Source of the DNA: Mimachlamys varia
Taxonomy: Eukaryota > Mollusca > Bivalvia > Pectinida > Pectinidae
Assembly (NCBI GenBank): GCA_947623455.1
Contig: OX392527.1
Span: 27,458,201 to 27,522,200, forward strand
Length of the DNA stretch: 64,000 nucleotides
Direction of reading: 5' to 3'
Part shown: piece by piece, positions 23,855-36,900 of the stretch
Numbering within the stretch: the stretch's first letter is position 1
Layout of the letters: each line of letters opens with the position of its first letter
Position numbers and translations under genes: made by a program
Notes under the pieces: model-generated
The model's database searches: none
What the model was told of the DNA's origin: nothing
Seen by the model: the letters and a program-made list of their open reading frames with translations, nothing else

Positions 23855-26800
23855 TGGCAAATGATTCAATGTGGAGTTATTTACTGTTAGACATCAACTA
23901 ACCTTCTTAAAGAATATTTGATATCTGAAAAGTATTGATTTCCTTAAGTATAAAAATTTAAAATAAATAATCCACAGTAGTATTAATTTTGTATCCATGA
24001 TATATGTCGAACACTTTCTTCATTTTTAATCCCAAAAGCAATTTCCGAAAACTTTTAGAAACCGACCTTTGGTCTTCAATGACATTTTTGTACACCTGCC
24101 AGTTCACATCAATTATTTATGTAGCAATGTTATCGGGACCTGCCATACAGTTCCTGATCTATCATAGCACATGATGCCTGATATGTGCCTTCTTTTAATT
24201 TGCCGCGAGAAAAACAATGACAACGACTACTGAATCTTCGCCCTGTTGGTATCGTCTTACAACCTTCAACTCATCTAAGCCATATCATATATCATACTGT
24301 TATCTTTTTATGTTAAAAGGGTTTTATTCCAATAGGCTAAATAGAAACCAAACGATATGGTCTTAAGAAGAAACGCTTAAAGGAACAAGGTGATGGCGTG
24401 GGAGGATGCCGGAAACTGCGCTACGACACACGTGGTCTGGAACTTCATGTCTGGTAGGATAATACATTATTACATAAAACTAGATGAACAATGATTTGTA
24501 TCTACGTGAGACACATACATGGATCCATTCTTTCAAAGAAAACAAGTCACACAGATGTCAAATAAAACGTTTAATCACAGTGTAGGAACAAAACGACGAA
24601 CAACAGTATCTGACATTGGTAATTACGTGTGTTACATCTCATCCTTATACTGGTCCGTTAATCTCTGTGTTAAGTCATTACCCTGGTAAGCTCCTGTTAA
24701 TACTACAGGTAACATTGGTCATTATTGTAACAATTGGTCCCTGTCACAAACTTTACAAAACAAAAATACATGTTTGAGCTCTTCCATATTGAGTTTGTCA
24801 ACCGTTATTTATATATTTATGAGGCAATACATGTAACACCAAATAACACCACGAAAATGGAATTGCATCACGTGCATCCACTTTTTCCCCTTAACTACCA
24901 TAACGTCACGGAATTACCAAATTTCCATAAATATCTTCTATTTTAATTATGACCAAACGTTCCTGCTTTCTAGCTTAATTACGATCACCTTGATATTTGG
25001 CCTTTTGGCAAAATAAACCTTATTGACATTAAGCTTCATTAGATGTTATTGTTAACCATGTACCCGATAGTCATATGGAATGTGAAAGAAGGATTTGTAT
25101 ATAGTGTAACCAATAGGTTCAGGTAATTGTGATGTTTTGATTGTATTATATTCATATTTGTTGGAATAAAATTTGAATGAATCAAATAATGTTGTCTCGA
25201 AATATCAAGTACTAATTAGACAATGTAGTTTCAAATACATACTATATAAGAGTTGCACTCATTCTATATATAGTAATAATGTATTTCCCATAAAAAATTC
25301 TCAGACTTCTAAAAGAAATATTGATTTTCTTACTCACTGAAATATGGACCTCAGTCTCAGATTTTTTCATGGCCAGACTTCTAAAATAACATAATTATAA
25401 AATGTTATTATTCCTTTGCAGTGATAAAACATTATGTGTGTTTAATGGTACCGCTGGCGAGTCTATCCTATAAGACGCGGTTTGTGGCGGATGTCTGTAC
25501 GTAAGTTAACACAATGTTGTTACGGAACTATGTTATCATCTAATAGAATATCACCATCAACACCCAAAGGACAACAGTGATGCATAAACATGACAAAACT
25601 TTAACAAATTATCGACCACAAATACATATCATTGCATTTGTCCCTCAAAAGATGTCATTTAACAATAATATGTTTTAATACAATAATAATAAAGTTAATT
25701 TACGTTATAAGTTTAATCGACGCACAATCTAATTAAAACCATCTGTTACATGGTTCCGTTAACCTTGTACTATGCCTGCTCAGGTGTACTACGAAGTTAA
25801 CGTAGCCGTGTAGCGGATGCTTTTAGTCAGATTGCTCGACCTATTAAAAATCATCACAATAAATGGTATTGTACACCCTGTATATTTTAACAACTATTGG
25901 AGAGAAGAGGATCACTCAGAATCTAATAGTTCACAAAGAATTCAGCAGAGACAATATAACCAAGTATTGTGACTTTTAGAATCTTTATCAACAATGGACA
26001 ACATGAACAAGGATAATACGTATAACAATAACAATTTAATGACAGTAAGGGGCATTGGTAACACTGCTTTTTACAAATACTAGTGAGGTGCTATTCCATA
26101 GCGAAGGCTTGTCGTATAGTTCGCCGTATAATTATTTCTTGTGTGTCTGCATTTAAAGTACATGTACATTTAATGTCAATGAGTTTATAAGGATTCACAA
26201 TATTCACCAGAAAACAAGAAATGCCAATACGATAAACTGTTTTGAACATGCTGACATGTCATTCCAAATTCTAAGATAATTGAAGTCCCGGACACTAGAT
26301 TCTTTCCGGAATAACAAGCTTTCAGTGTTTGTCTCCCTTCATATTTCCAATCGACTTTAACTTATTGATACATGTTAAAATTCATTTGGTTACATGTATT
26401 TAACCCATTTTTACCATGAACAAACAGTACTAGTATGTATAACAGGTAGGACTAGAAACATGTATACGATGCAATATCTTCGTGTTCATGTACGCTGTAA
26501 AAATGAGACATTTTCAAAACAGAATTCATAAAATATCTCAACACTTTCATACAGGCTGTCTTCAAATTACATTAGAAGTTATTTAAGTTGCAAATAATGA
26601 TTATGATGCTAGTTAATGTCATCAGCAGAACAACTGAATTACATGGTAATCATTCACAAAACATCAGTGTAAAAGATACATTGCACATATAAAGTGTTGT
26701 ATATCCGTTATCCGAAAAATCCGATACACTTTTCATGCAAAATACTTTGAAATTCGGCAAAGCCAATTACGAAGTTTGTTTTGCAGTTTTTTAGATCATA

Positions 26801-27260
26801 ATTTCTTCGCATGTTTTGATGTTTTGCTAGTTTTCAGCAGTATATGGGTTTTGATATAATTCAAATTCTCAAATATTTTTGCAGTTTCCTGAGCTTTTCC
26901 CCATTTTAATACATATGTTTCAACAAAATTTCTTTCCATTTTTTTTCAAAATGGCTCATTTTATATACGCCATATAATCGTAAAAATGACAGAAAATTTG
27001 TTTATTCATTATTGGTCATTATCGAAAAAAGATTCCTCCCTTAAACTTCCAGGTATAGAGGTATTTTTAAAGTAAAATTCACTGACAAATCGACTATCCA
27101 TAAGAAATTGAAACAATTGTTATGAGTTTTGTGTTGGCAGGCCCAGCCGCTTAATATACACACAGTATGTAACGAATCTTTCGAATGACAGATGTATACA
27201 ACACAACACTTTCAAGCTTTGCCGAAAACTTTAAGTTGAACATGTAATACATAAATTTAA
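23855..27260. other. AT-rich DNA without a recognised gene
   Basis: No coding frame of note (the longest are about 70 codons), no RNA gene recognised and no ordered repeat beyond scattered AT tracts. Confidence 0.4.
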
Positions 27261-27271
27261 TAGCAAATAAC

Positions 27272-27290
27272 ATATATATATATATATATA
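27272..27290. repeat. (AT)n microsatellite
   Basis: A run of alternating A and T of about 19 bases. Confidence 0.9.
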
Positions 27291-28214
27291 CTACAGATAT
27301 ACTGAGGTTAACCTGATTTCTACCTGTCATACCAATATACAAGACGCCTGTATCGCTCACCTGGATATAAAAGAAACCTTGGAAAATCATTTTTATTACG
27401 TTCAACTATTTCTAAATATTGGCTCTTTTTATCAGCAACATTTGCCCCTCACAGGTCCCTCTTTCTGCCCTATAAAGGAAACACTCTATTTGGGGAAAAA
27501 CACACTTTTTAATGAACAGAAGAAAGATTTCGAAATTTAAACATAAAATTCCAATATCGGGCACTACTTGTTTGCATCCTGAGGAAATGAACCATAGAAA
27601 ACAAGATAATTCAACGAATTACAGTCCCCCACCGGGTTGTTATCTCGAGATCCAATAGCAATGAGTGTGAATCTCGAGATGCAATAAGGTCATGTATTTT
27701 CTTCAATGTATTGAAAGGTGAAGATGTAGTTTACAGAGACCCGCTTCTATACAGGAACCATCCCATTCTCACTAAATACATGTACACTGTAGGTATACTC
27801 TATAAATGATCTCTATATAAAGGACACAAGTCTATGAAGGACACCTTTAGTTTTTCTATTGGGTATCCTTTATAGACAGGTTTTACTGCAATAGACATGA
27901 AATTGTAATAATAATAACAAGATGTTGTTTGTTATGCTTACATTGAATTCAACAGTACTGTATATTGATTAAATGGTGATCTGAGAAGAACACAGGTTTG
28001 TTTGTCACTGGGAATAATTTGGATGAGAAGACCAAATCAAGAATTCCTCCAAGGCAATGGGTAGGCGTGGTCAGTTGTTGGTGAAGTTTACAAGATTTTT
28101 GAAGGCTGTCCATCTTTGCGAAGTCCATGTTGAAATCTCCAACAACAAGAATGTTTGTACACTTATGTAACTTTGCTTGTGTTGTGCATAGCTTGAATAA
28201 CTGTCGAAATAAAT

Positions 28215-29672
28215 GTCACAGTGACCCAGTTTTGGTACACGACACACCGTCTTCCCACGGGGAACCATACTACCAAGTATTAAGTTCTAGTGCTTTATAG
28301 TGTAGGAGATAGAGCCCGGACAAGGTATTTGTGTAACGTAGGTCAGAGGTCAAAATATTGGTCACTGTGACCCGGTTTTGTTACGCGACACACCGCCTTC
28401 CCATAGGGAACTATACTACCAAGTACAAAGTTATAATCCTTAATAGTGTAGGAGATAGAGCCCGGACAAACTTTTACTTTAATGTAGGTCAGAGGTCAAA
28501 ATATAGCAAAATAAAGGTCACAGTGACCCAGTTTTGGTACGCGACACACCGCCTTCCCACAGAGAACTATACTACCAAGTATAAAGTTCTAATCCTTAAT
28601 AGTGTAGGAGATAGAACCTGGACAAATTTTTCTTTCTTTAATGTAGGTCAGAGGTCAAAATATAGGTCACAGTGACCCAGTTTTGGTACGCGACACACCG
28701 CCTTCCCACGGGGAACCATACTACCAAGTATTAAGTTCTAGTGCTTTATAGTGTAGGAGATAGAGCCCGGACAAGCTTTTTCTTTAATGTAGGTCAGAGG
28801 TCAAAATATAGGTCACAGTGACCCGGTTTTTGAACGCGACACACCGCCTTCCCACAAGGAACCATACTACCAAGTATTAAGTTCTAGTCCTTTATAGTGT
28901 AGGAGATAGAGCCCGGACAAACTTTTACTTTAATGTAGGTCAGAGGTCAAAATATAGCAAAATAAAGGTCACAGTGACCCGGTTTTGGTACGCGACACAC
29001 CGCCTTCCCACAAGGAACCATACTACCAAGTATTAAGTTCTAGTCCTTTATAGTGTAGGAGATAGAGCCCGGACAAACTTTTACTTTAATGTAGGTCAGA
29101 GGTAAAAAAATAGCAAAATATAGGTCACATTGACCCGGTTTTTGTACGCGACACACTGCCTTCCCACAGAGAACAATACTACTAAGTATTAAGTTCTAGC
29201 GCTTTATAGTGTAGGAGATAGAGCCCGGACAAGCTTTTTCTTTAATGTAGGTCAGAGGTCAAAATATAGGTCACTGTGACCCGGTTTTTGTACGCGACAC
29301 ACCGCCTTCCCACAAGGAACCATACTACCAAGTATTAAGTTCTAGTGCTTTATAGTGTAGGAGATAGAGCCCGGACAAGCTTTTTCTTTAATGTAGGTCA
29401 GAGGTCAAAATATAGGTCACTGTGACCCGGTTTTTGTATGCGACACACCGCCTTCCCACAAGGAACAATACTACTAAGTATTAAGTTTTAGTGCTTTATA
29501 GTGTAGGAGATAGAGCCCGGACAAACTTTTTCTTTAATGTAGGTCAGAGGTCAAAATATAGGTCACAGTGACCCGGTTTTTGTATGCGACACACCGCCTT
29601 CCCACAGGGAACCCACACACTTAGTATGAATTTCCAGTGTCTTATAGTATGGGAGATAGAGCCCGGACAAAT
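28215..29672 (+). repeat. Tandem core repeats of element 1, about ten copies
   Basis: Each unit begins at GGTCACAGTGACCC (itself an inverted GGTCAC/GTGACC palindrome). It runs through CGCGACACACCGCCTTCCCAC, ACTACCAAGTATTAAGTTCTA, GTGTAGGAGATAGAGCCCGG and ends GTAGGTCAGAGGTCAAAATA. Starts are near 28216, 28361, 28516, 28663, 28811, 28967, 29122, 29271, 29417 and 29566. Spacing alternates between about 148 and 156 because some units carry an extra AGCAAAATA insert. The last unit is the most diverged. Confidence 0.9.
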
Positions 29673-29681
29673 AGTGTGCGG

Positions 29682-29712
29682 AAGGACGGACGGACGGACG
29701 GACGGACGGACA
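29682..29712 (+). repeat. (GGAC)n microsatellite of element 1
   Basis: About seven GGAC units lie directly before the terminal hairpin. An ACGG-phase tetranucleotide run at this position is a hallmark I recall for bivalve pearl elements. Confidence 0.9.
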
Positions 29713-29726
29713 CAACGCAAACCTAT

Positions 29727-29754
29727 AGTCCCCCCCGGATTCCGGTGGGGGACT
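29727..29754 (+). repeat. Terminal hairpin of element 1
   Basis: AGTCCCCC (29727-29734) pairs with GGGGGACT (29747-29754) around an inner CCGGATTCCGG. A GC hairpin at the 3' end is expected for Helitron2/Helentron relatives. Confidence 0.8.
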
Positions 29755-30464
29755 AATTAAGTCAGATATCCCTATTTGGCACCGCTGATTTGACCCAGAG
29801 GCCACATCCTAACACTGAGGCTAACAGTACTTTATCGAATGCTGTCCAGGCCAAATTAAGTTAAACACCATGAAGCTGTTCACAACTAGTAGCTTTTAAA
29901 AGGAAAGTTGACAGACGGACGGCGGACACTGCAGTATGGCCTTTGGATGAGGTGAGCTAATAAATACCACAGGTATATACAGATGTACATATAAAGTGAT
30001 ATATTCCAGTCTTACTGATAAATATTGCATCTGCCTGTCATTCTGATAAATACTGCTGGAAAACACTCGAGGTAAAACTGATATCGTCCCGTCTTATCAT
30101 GCAATCTCTTAAATGTAACATACCCTCCGTTATATTGTAAAAGTTTCTTTCATAAATATATCTACCATGATGTAAGTACACTGCCGCATTATTTAATTGA
30201 TTTCAAATAAAAGCTAAATTGTTTAAGAGAAATAGCCAGTGATCCAAACTGTATCATTTTAATAACAAAATAGCTTTACTTTTCCTTGAAAGGATTACAT
30301 AATTTGCAAATATTTGTACAGTTACCCGCTTTAAGATGATACGCTATACCTCAAAATATCTAATTATCTTTAAATAATATATAAAGATCTTTTACACAAT
30401 AGTAAATGGTAGTAAAAACGCTAATAAGGATCTCTGAACAACCTTATCCTAATCCATATACTGA
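29755..30464. other. No gene; dispersed repeat debris
   Basis: A segment near 29905-29965 (GACGGACGGCGGACACTGCAG, then GGCCTTTGGATGAGGTGAGC) resembles a repeat end I recall as common in bivalves. The rest is AT-rich without features. Confidence 0.4.
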
Positions 30465-31015
30465 GCAAATGTGTCCTAGTTAACTAAAAGTAAAACCATT
30501 TTTTCCTAATTTAATGTATAGATAAGGCGATCGTGTCCCAATTTATAAGTGAAGCAAGTGTGTCCTATTTTATAAAACAAATTATATCCTTGTTTATAAT
30601 CAACTCCTTGATTCCTATTTCATAAAACAGCAAACTGTGTCATGCCTTATAATTCAAGCACACGAGTCCTATTTTATAAATCTAGCAACTTTATCATGGT
30701 TTATAGAACAAACAACTCTGTCAAGTTTAAAAATCCAAAAACCATGTTCTGGCTTTATAAATAAGTTACTGTGTCTTGGTTTATAAATCAAGTAACTGTG
30801 TCCCGGTTTATAAATCGAATATTAATGCCCTAATTAATAATAGATCAATTGACTATGTCCTGATTTATAAAATTAACAATTGTGTCCTAATTTATATATC
30901 AAGCAACGATGTCCTTATTTATAAATCAAGCAAGTGTGTCATATTTTATCAAGCAAGCACTTATGATCTGATTTATAAAACAAGTAACTGTTTCCTGGTT
31001 TATAACTCTAAAAAC
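30465..31015 (+). repeat. Degenerate minisatellite of about 33 bp
   Basis: The phrase TGTGTCCTGGTTTATAAATCA, followed by AGCAAC or AGTAAC, recurs about sixteen times with heavy variation. Because the period is near 33, one frame stays open (30776-31120, reading VYKSSNCV, LIYKINNCVL, LIYKSSKCV). I treat that as a repeat artefact. Confidence 0.7.
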
Positions 31016-33851
31016 CTCATCACCAAATCCCAGTGTAATCTGAACATAACGAATGTATACGTATATATGTATATCTTAAAAGTATCTGAAACACTATTTA
31101 TGTTTAGGCTTTGTCCTTAAAATAATATACAGCACCAACCCTCTTAATGTTTTTATAAACACGCTAGTCCTGTTGATAGTCCTCTTCAATAAAGATATGA
31201 GTATTATGTGTCATTCAAATTAATAAGTCAATATATAAACAATTTAATCTTAGTATTCTAATGTACATCAAAACCCTAACGAAATACAAATTTGTGTCAT
31301 TAACCGGGTTTTATGGCCACCATGATGAGATATAAATCCATTTCAGAATATATATATTGTGGGTAGAAATATTAATAAGTTCGCAATAAAGCACCAAGGA
31401 TGACAGAAGTCAAGTTACAATACTTACAAGGGTGAACAAACATAATCATTGTATAGAATTTACATGTAATAGCGGGTATGTATTTATCACAATAATTGAG
31501 AATTATGACTACATCTATTTAACATTTACATATATCACATGGTACAATACATATTACTACTATCATCGTGATTAAAACCTTTTAATTAAACCTTCAAAGA
31601 GGTATCATTTCCATACATGTACATATAGTGTTACTATTAGCAAACATCCTATTGATATAAACAATAGAGAGGAAGGTTAATAATGTTGCACATTTACCCG
31701 CTAACAGTAAACAGTATTAACACAAACTTACTTTTTGGTTGTGTAGTTAAATTAAGAATTATTTTTAATATTTAATTTCAAACTAATAACTTTAATATGA
31801 TATATTACTTTTACCTCTAGCTGCCCTACAGAAAGAAATTTAAAAACAATAGATGTACCATCAGATGATAAGTTTTGTATTCTAGGAAATACTGTAGGGG
31901 TGACATGAACACTTTGTGTTTGGTAGGTAAGGCAGTAGTAGCGGTGGACAAGGCAGAGGTACAACTCTAGTTACAACCCAAACACAAACTTACACAAAAA
32001 TCATCAGAGCATCAATGTCTATTTCCTGGGTATGTAGATACAAGGTATAGATACGTTGATCCTGCTGTGATGGCAGATAAGAGTGTGTAATAAATCTATG
32101 GCAATGGGAAAACTTGTAAAAAAGAACTAGGAATGATTCTACCAGTGTTATTCATTTGTAAATGTGTGAGAGTACTGCCTGTTTGGTGCACTGGACAGTG
32201 TTAGCATAGGCTAGATTATCTCCCCTTATCCACACTAACGTGAAGTGAATTATCGCGAATTCCTTGACAACAAATTAAACTAGTAGGCTCTGAAACAGTC
32301 TGGTAGATATGGTTTTTATTTAACATTGCAGACAATAGTCACTCGATGTTTAGTGGCATCGAAACTAAAATTTCTGTTAAGACTTGACACCTATTTTAAT
32401 AAATCTCATGAAAGTCTAGTTTGTGAATGAAATGTTTTCCAATCTGTATTTTTAAGTTGATTCTTTTAAGTACATCGAATAAATATTGCTGAGAATATCC
32501 ATATCCTTATACTATTGCATAACCCATGATTTAATCAACCTATGAAAAATGGAATGTTTTTTAATGGGAAATACAAGACTAATCTCTGTATCTATCTTCA
32601 TCAAAAATAAACATAAGAACAATGTATATATACAAGTAGCTAAATATATCATATATGCACATGAAAAAGAACTTTGTTCCTAATCAACCTGGTCACATAA
32701 CAAAACCCTGTTAATAAGAAATTTATATGATTAATAGACAACACTGCTTACTAACAATAACTGTGAGCAATGCTTCAACTAAGATTAGCCGTCTTCTCCA
32801 GCACTTTCTTTTAAATCAATAATTTGAAATCCAAAGTGCTCCATAATTGAAAAATAAATATACAAAATGTACTAATGAAAGTAAACAAGGCAGTATTTTT
32901 CCTAGGGCAGCTGTTTGTAGTCAAAGTATTCTAGGATGATATTGAACATCATGTATAAATAAAAAAAAAAAATTGTTTTTTAGAAATTAACTTAAAGGCC
33001 CAATATACAATGTACGTAACTTTCGGCAAAACTTGAAGCGAAAATCAAGCCTAATAACTTATTATATTGATAGATTTAGCTAAGATTAACTGATATCAGC
33101 AATATTCAAGATGAATTCTTTCGCAGTTACCGGTACAGCAGCAGTTGAAACACGCTATTTGTAAACACCCGTCCATTTCAAACCGTCTTCTACCTTCGGT
33201 TTGTTGTTGAAGTGGGCCCCACCTGAATTATTTTCAATTCTTTTGATTTTTTTGTCCAGAGTTTGTTGTTAGTTACCGCTCAGGTTTACTTCGTTTTCGG
33301 CTTATTTTTGCATGGTTATCAACTGGATTTTTTCCCAGATTTTTTCATAATCACGAAAATTTCCCTGAAGTTACGTATATTGGGCCTTTAATACATTATG
33401 TATAGCCATGAACATTAAGTATCAATATGTACAACATCATGTTTCTTTCTACCGTTAGAATATCTGGTTACTCTACCAAAACATGTTTTAACTCACTTTA
33501 AAGTATCTTGCTTACACAACGTTATATAGGGTCCAAAATTTGAAGATATCAAATGGAATCTTTCCCTTTTTTGAAAATGTCCATTATTCATTATCTATCC
33601 AAGAATATCTCCAGGCATCTTTAACATTAGCAATAGTGAAAACACTACCATTAGTTTTTGAAAAACTATACAGCATTCCTTACATACTTCAGTGACCTAA
33701 GGTACAATACATGTTTAGAACATGTTTACAACATTTCTAGATTAAGTTGTGAGTATAATGATAGAGTGGTTTACCCAGACAACAAAATTACATTTCAAAC
33801 CCATTTAAATTATATTGCACTTTCCCTTGAAACACATATCTATGGATTTCA
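31016..33851. other. SNX19 3' flank, probable 3' UTR in part
   Basis: No further coding exon was found below the SNX19 stop at 33852. Several AATAAA or ATTAAA hexamers occur on the - strand (for example TTTATT on + near 32316), but none can be chosen as the real polyadenylation signal. The interval contains a TTAA-flanked MITE at 32996-33387. Confidence 0.4.
32996..33387 (+). mobile_element. TTAA-flanked MITE, copy A
   Basis: The ends AGGCCCAATATAC and GTATATTGGGCCT are inverted repeats, and TTAA lies immediately outside on both sides (32992-32995 and 33388-33391). The body matches copies at 44330-45763 (inverted, interrupted) and 53198-53582 (same orientation). TTAA duplication is characteristic of piggyBac-type transposition. 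There is no coding capacity. Confidence 0.85.
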
Positions 33852-33942
33852 TCATTTTAACAGATTTTCATGGTATTCTGGCGAGGAAGTCTCCGGAAAC
33901 AGCTTTTCAATGAGATGATCTAGAAATGAACACATGAAATTC
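33852..33942 (-). CDS. SNX19: SNX19 exon 10, C-terminus and stop
   Basis: After TTTTTTTTCAG the exon reads NFMCSFLDHLIEKLFPETSS and PEYHENLLK, then TGA (residues 1068-1097). It completes the R codon left by exon 9 and continues the nexin C terminal helix (vertebrate HLIYCLGDIILEFL). The 91 bases keep frame exactly. The exon sits 1.9 kb downstream of exon 9 because of the element in intron 9. Confidence 0.9.
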
Positions 33943-36900
33943 CTGAAAAAAAATCCGGAAGAATAATTAGGTGCAACATCTACAAGCAAATATATGCATG
34001 TTCATATACGACATTTAGGGTACGGCTTAATGCAGATAATAACAAGTGCTAATTGTAATGGGGTACCATTACAGATGTCCCCCAAACTACCCCTTTGGTC
34101 GGAACTGATGAGCCCAATGAACTCACAATGGAAATATAGCTGACACCCCATATATCAGCGGTCATGTTAAAGAATTAGGAAACGGAGGTTACGACAATGT
34201 CCGTGGTGTCCTACTACAGTTATATATAAAATTTCATTGAAATCGGACAATATATAAATTTCGACCAATCAGAAGCCAGGAAATAGCGGCCATGTTGACG
34301 AATCACGAAACGGAGGTTACGACAATGTCCGTGGTGTCCTACTACAGTTATATATAAAATTTCATTGAAATCGGACAATATATAAATTTCGACCAATCAG
34401 AAGCCAGGAAATAGCGGCCATGTTGACGAATCACGAAACGGAGGTTACAACAATGTTGTTTGTGTAATACTACACATATATATTAAATTTCATTGAAATC
34501 GGACAATATATAAATTTCGACCAATCAGAAGCCAGGAAATAGCGGCCATGTTGACGAATCATGAAACGGATGTGACGACAATGTTGTTGGTGTAATACTA
34601 CACATATATATTAAAGGACTATATATGGTTTGGGCCTTTTTTGGCCCCCAAATTATCAAATTTTGAAGCAGATTATTGAACTCTCAAATTGATGTATTTC
34701 AAATATGGAGTACATCGCTGATAAAACTGAAACGATAATTATTTGTTGTTTCAACTCTGGTTGTCATGGAAACCATCTAAAATATGCATAAATTAGGGAA
34801 ATTTGACCATTTAGTCAATTTTGGCCACTTTTTGGATAGTTTTTCTATTAGAAACTATTGAGCGCATTCTTGAACAAACTTAATATCAAATGAGAATATG
34901 TGGGCACTTATACCACATCTTTAGGAGAAATATAAACTTTGTTCAAGAATGCTCTCTATAGTAGCTGTGTGAAAATCTATGTAAAATTAACCAAAATAGA
35001 CCAAATATTTACATTTGCATAATTTATGCATATTTCGGATGGTTACCATGGCAACCATAGCATAAATAACAAATAAACATTATTACAAATGCATGATGGA
35101 TGTAATCTATATTTGAAATAATATTATTTGAGTGTTCAATAATGAAATTTAAAATTTGATGGATTTGGGGGCCAAAAACAGGCAAAACCATATATAGTCC
35201 TTTCATTGAAATCAGACAATATATAAATTTCGACCAATCAGAGGCCTCCATTTTCGTTTCGATGGCAACCAAACTTTACGAAAATGTTACCATGTTATTC
35301 AGCATCCCTTAAAACACCCATGTACCAATTTTTACTGAAATCGGAGACTGAATTTTGAAAACCGGAAATTAGCTCTGGCGGCCATCTTGGACTTCCGGTC
35401 GCGAAAAAACAACCCGTTTTCACACACCCCGCCCGTAATGAGTATGTGTGTGAAGTTTCGTGAAGATCCGTCCAGTAGTTTTTGAGAAAACGGTCGGAAA
35501 CCTCCGCGGCGGAAGAAAGTGGAAGAAACAAGAATAATAATAATAATAAGAAACCGAGCAAAAACAATATGTCCCCCCACTTCGTTTGGGGGACATAATA
35601 AACAGCATCTATTAACAATGAAGCCCCTGGGTTCCCTCTCCTACACCTACAAATCCTAGAATATTATGAATTGTAATTTAACCATGTTGCTAGCTTCGAA
35701 TCTATTACTGAAAGTGACTATAAAACTAATTAATTTTATGTCTAATTGTTGATATTGATAGAGAGAGACAATAATAATGCCTGGGTCCATTGTATATCTG
35801 ATCAGATCCTATTAAATTATCTATGGTTCAGAGGCTGGCATTTGGAGGTAAATGTATGTTACCTGTTCAGTTTCTGGTGTTCCATAGACTCTATGATCTC
35901 GTCTATACTGAACTGGTAGTCCTCTGATCCTACAAGCTGTTTCAGAATGTCTGCAACAAACAAAACTCACACTCAGATCAGTTAAATCAGTTAATATCAA
36001 AAAATCAATATTGATCTTATCAATTTGTTTGTTACATTTGCAATTTATCTACTGTTGGGAGATGGCTTAAAATAAGACCAAACTCTTGTTGTCAAATCCC
36101 TGTATATTAAAATATAGTATAAATTGACCTATGTATCATACATAATTGGTAATAAAACAAAAATCTAGCTGATGTTTTAGTGAATATTATTGCATATTGT
36201 ATAACAATGGCTTTTTGAAATTAACTGATTTCATACAATACAGCGATTGTTGGTATATTCCACATTTTTGAGTTTCGAAAAACCTTTTAAATCATCAATT
36301 TAGTCTTAATTACAGATTGTAGCAAGGTACATATAATGTACATATATGTTTTTAAACATATTGGTGTTGTATAGTATTAAGGTCTGTGAAAATGGGGATA
36401 GCACAGTGTTTTTTTGTGTCAGTAAAACTAAAATTAGAAAATACCGAAGCGTTACCAAAATCATAATCCGAACTCAAAATTGATTAACATAGGGGCAAAA
36501 TATGAACAAAGGAAAGATTTACATGGAGATCGTTGTAAAAGTACAACAGAATAAGACCAGTGGTTTCGGAAGAGTAAGCGTCTTCTGCTTCATCGACGAC
36601 ATCCGCCATGTAAATCCAAGCAAAACAAAACTGGCAATTAGGACATGACATTTGGTTAAAACTTTTCAGATCTACCGTCTGAAGTTCAAACAAACTTTCA
36701 TCTTCCAATTGACATTATAGCCATTCAAAACAACATACTTTCACCAAAATAAAGCATATTTACAAAATTACTTCTCTTTGTGAGAGAACATATAATTACC
36801 CGGAAAGAACTCTGCCAAGCACCTCCTAGCCTGCTCCTTAGTGGCTGCCTTCTGTTTGTCTGTTTTCACCATCCTTCCCTCCAGGGACAACTGTCCATTG

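Larger units (their letters stand above)
27623..29754 (+). mobile_element. Pearl/Helentron-like non-autonomous element 1
   Basis: The ends are a perfect 13-bp inverted pair: AGTCCCCCACCGG at 27623-27635 and CCGGTGGGGGACT at 29742-29754. Inside are, in order, a unique left part, ten tandem core repeats of about 150 bp, a GGAC tetranucleotide microsatellite and a 3' hairpin. This is the layout described for bivalve pearl elements and for Helentron-associated elements (subterminal inverted repeat, tandem core, microsatellite, terminal hairpin). No transposase is encoded, so it would need help in trans. Borders are inferred from the inverted repeat alone. Confidence 0.75.
34075..35596 (+). mobile_element. 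Pearl/Helentron-like non-autonomous element 2, in SNX19 intron 9
   Basis: A perfect 13-bp inverted pair marks the ends: ATGTCCCCCAAAC at 34075-34087 and GTTTGGGGGACAT at 35584-35596. Inside are 128-bp tandem core repeats, an (AAT)n run at about 35532-35549 and a 3' hairpin (ATGTCCCCC at 35569-35577 pairing with GGGGGACAT at 35588-35596). The layout equals element 1 although core, microsatellite and ends differ in sequence. A foldback transposon interrupts the core. Confidence 0.75.

Noticed and set aside
28358..28675. 105-codon frame with two similar halves
   Set aside because: It spans two core units of pearl-like element 1; the internal repeat is the DNA repeat.
31752..31964. Possible last exon of SNX19 after the acceptor-like GTAACTAG
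   Set aside because: The frame does not continue the nexin C domain, whereas 33852-33942 does so exactly and in phase.
35295..35618. Overlapping 62-107 codon frames on the - strand
   Set aside because: They read the 3' part of pearl-like element 2, including its (AAT)n run and hairpin, in several frames.
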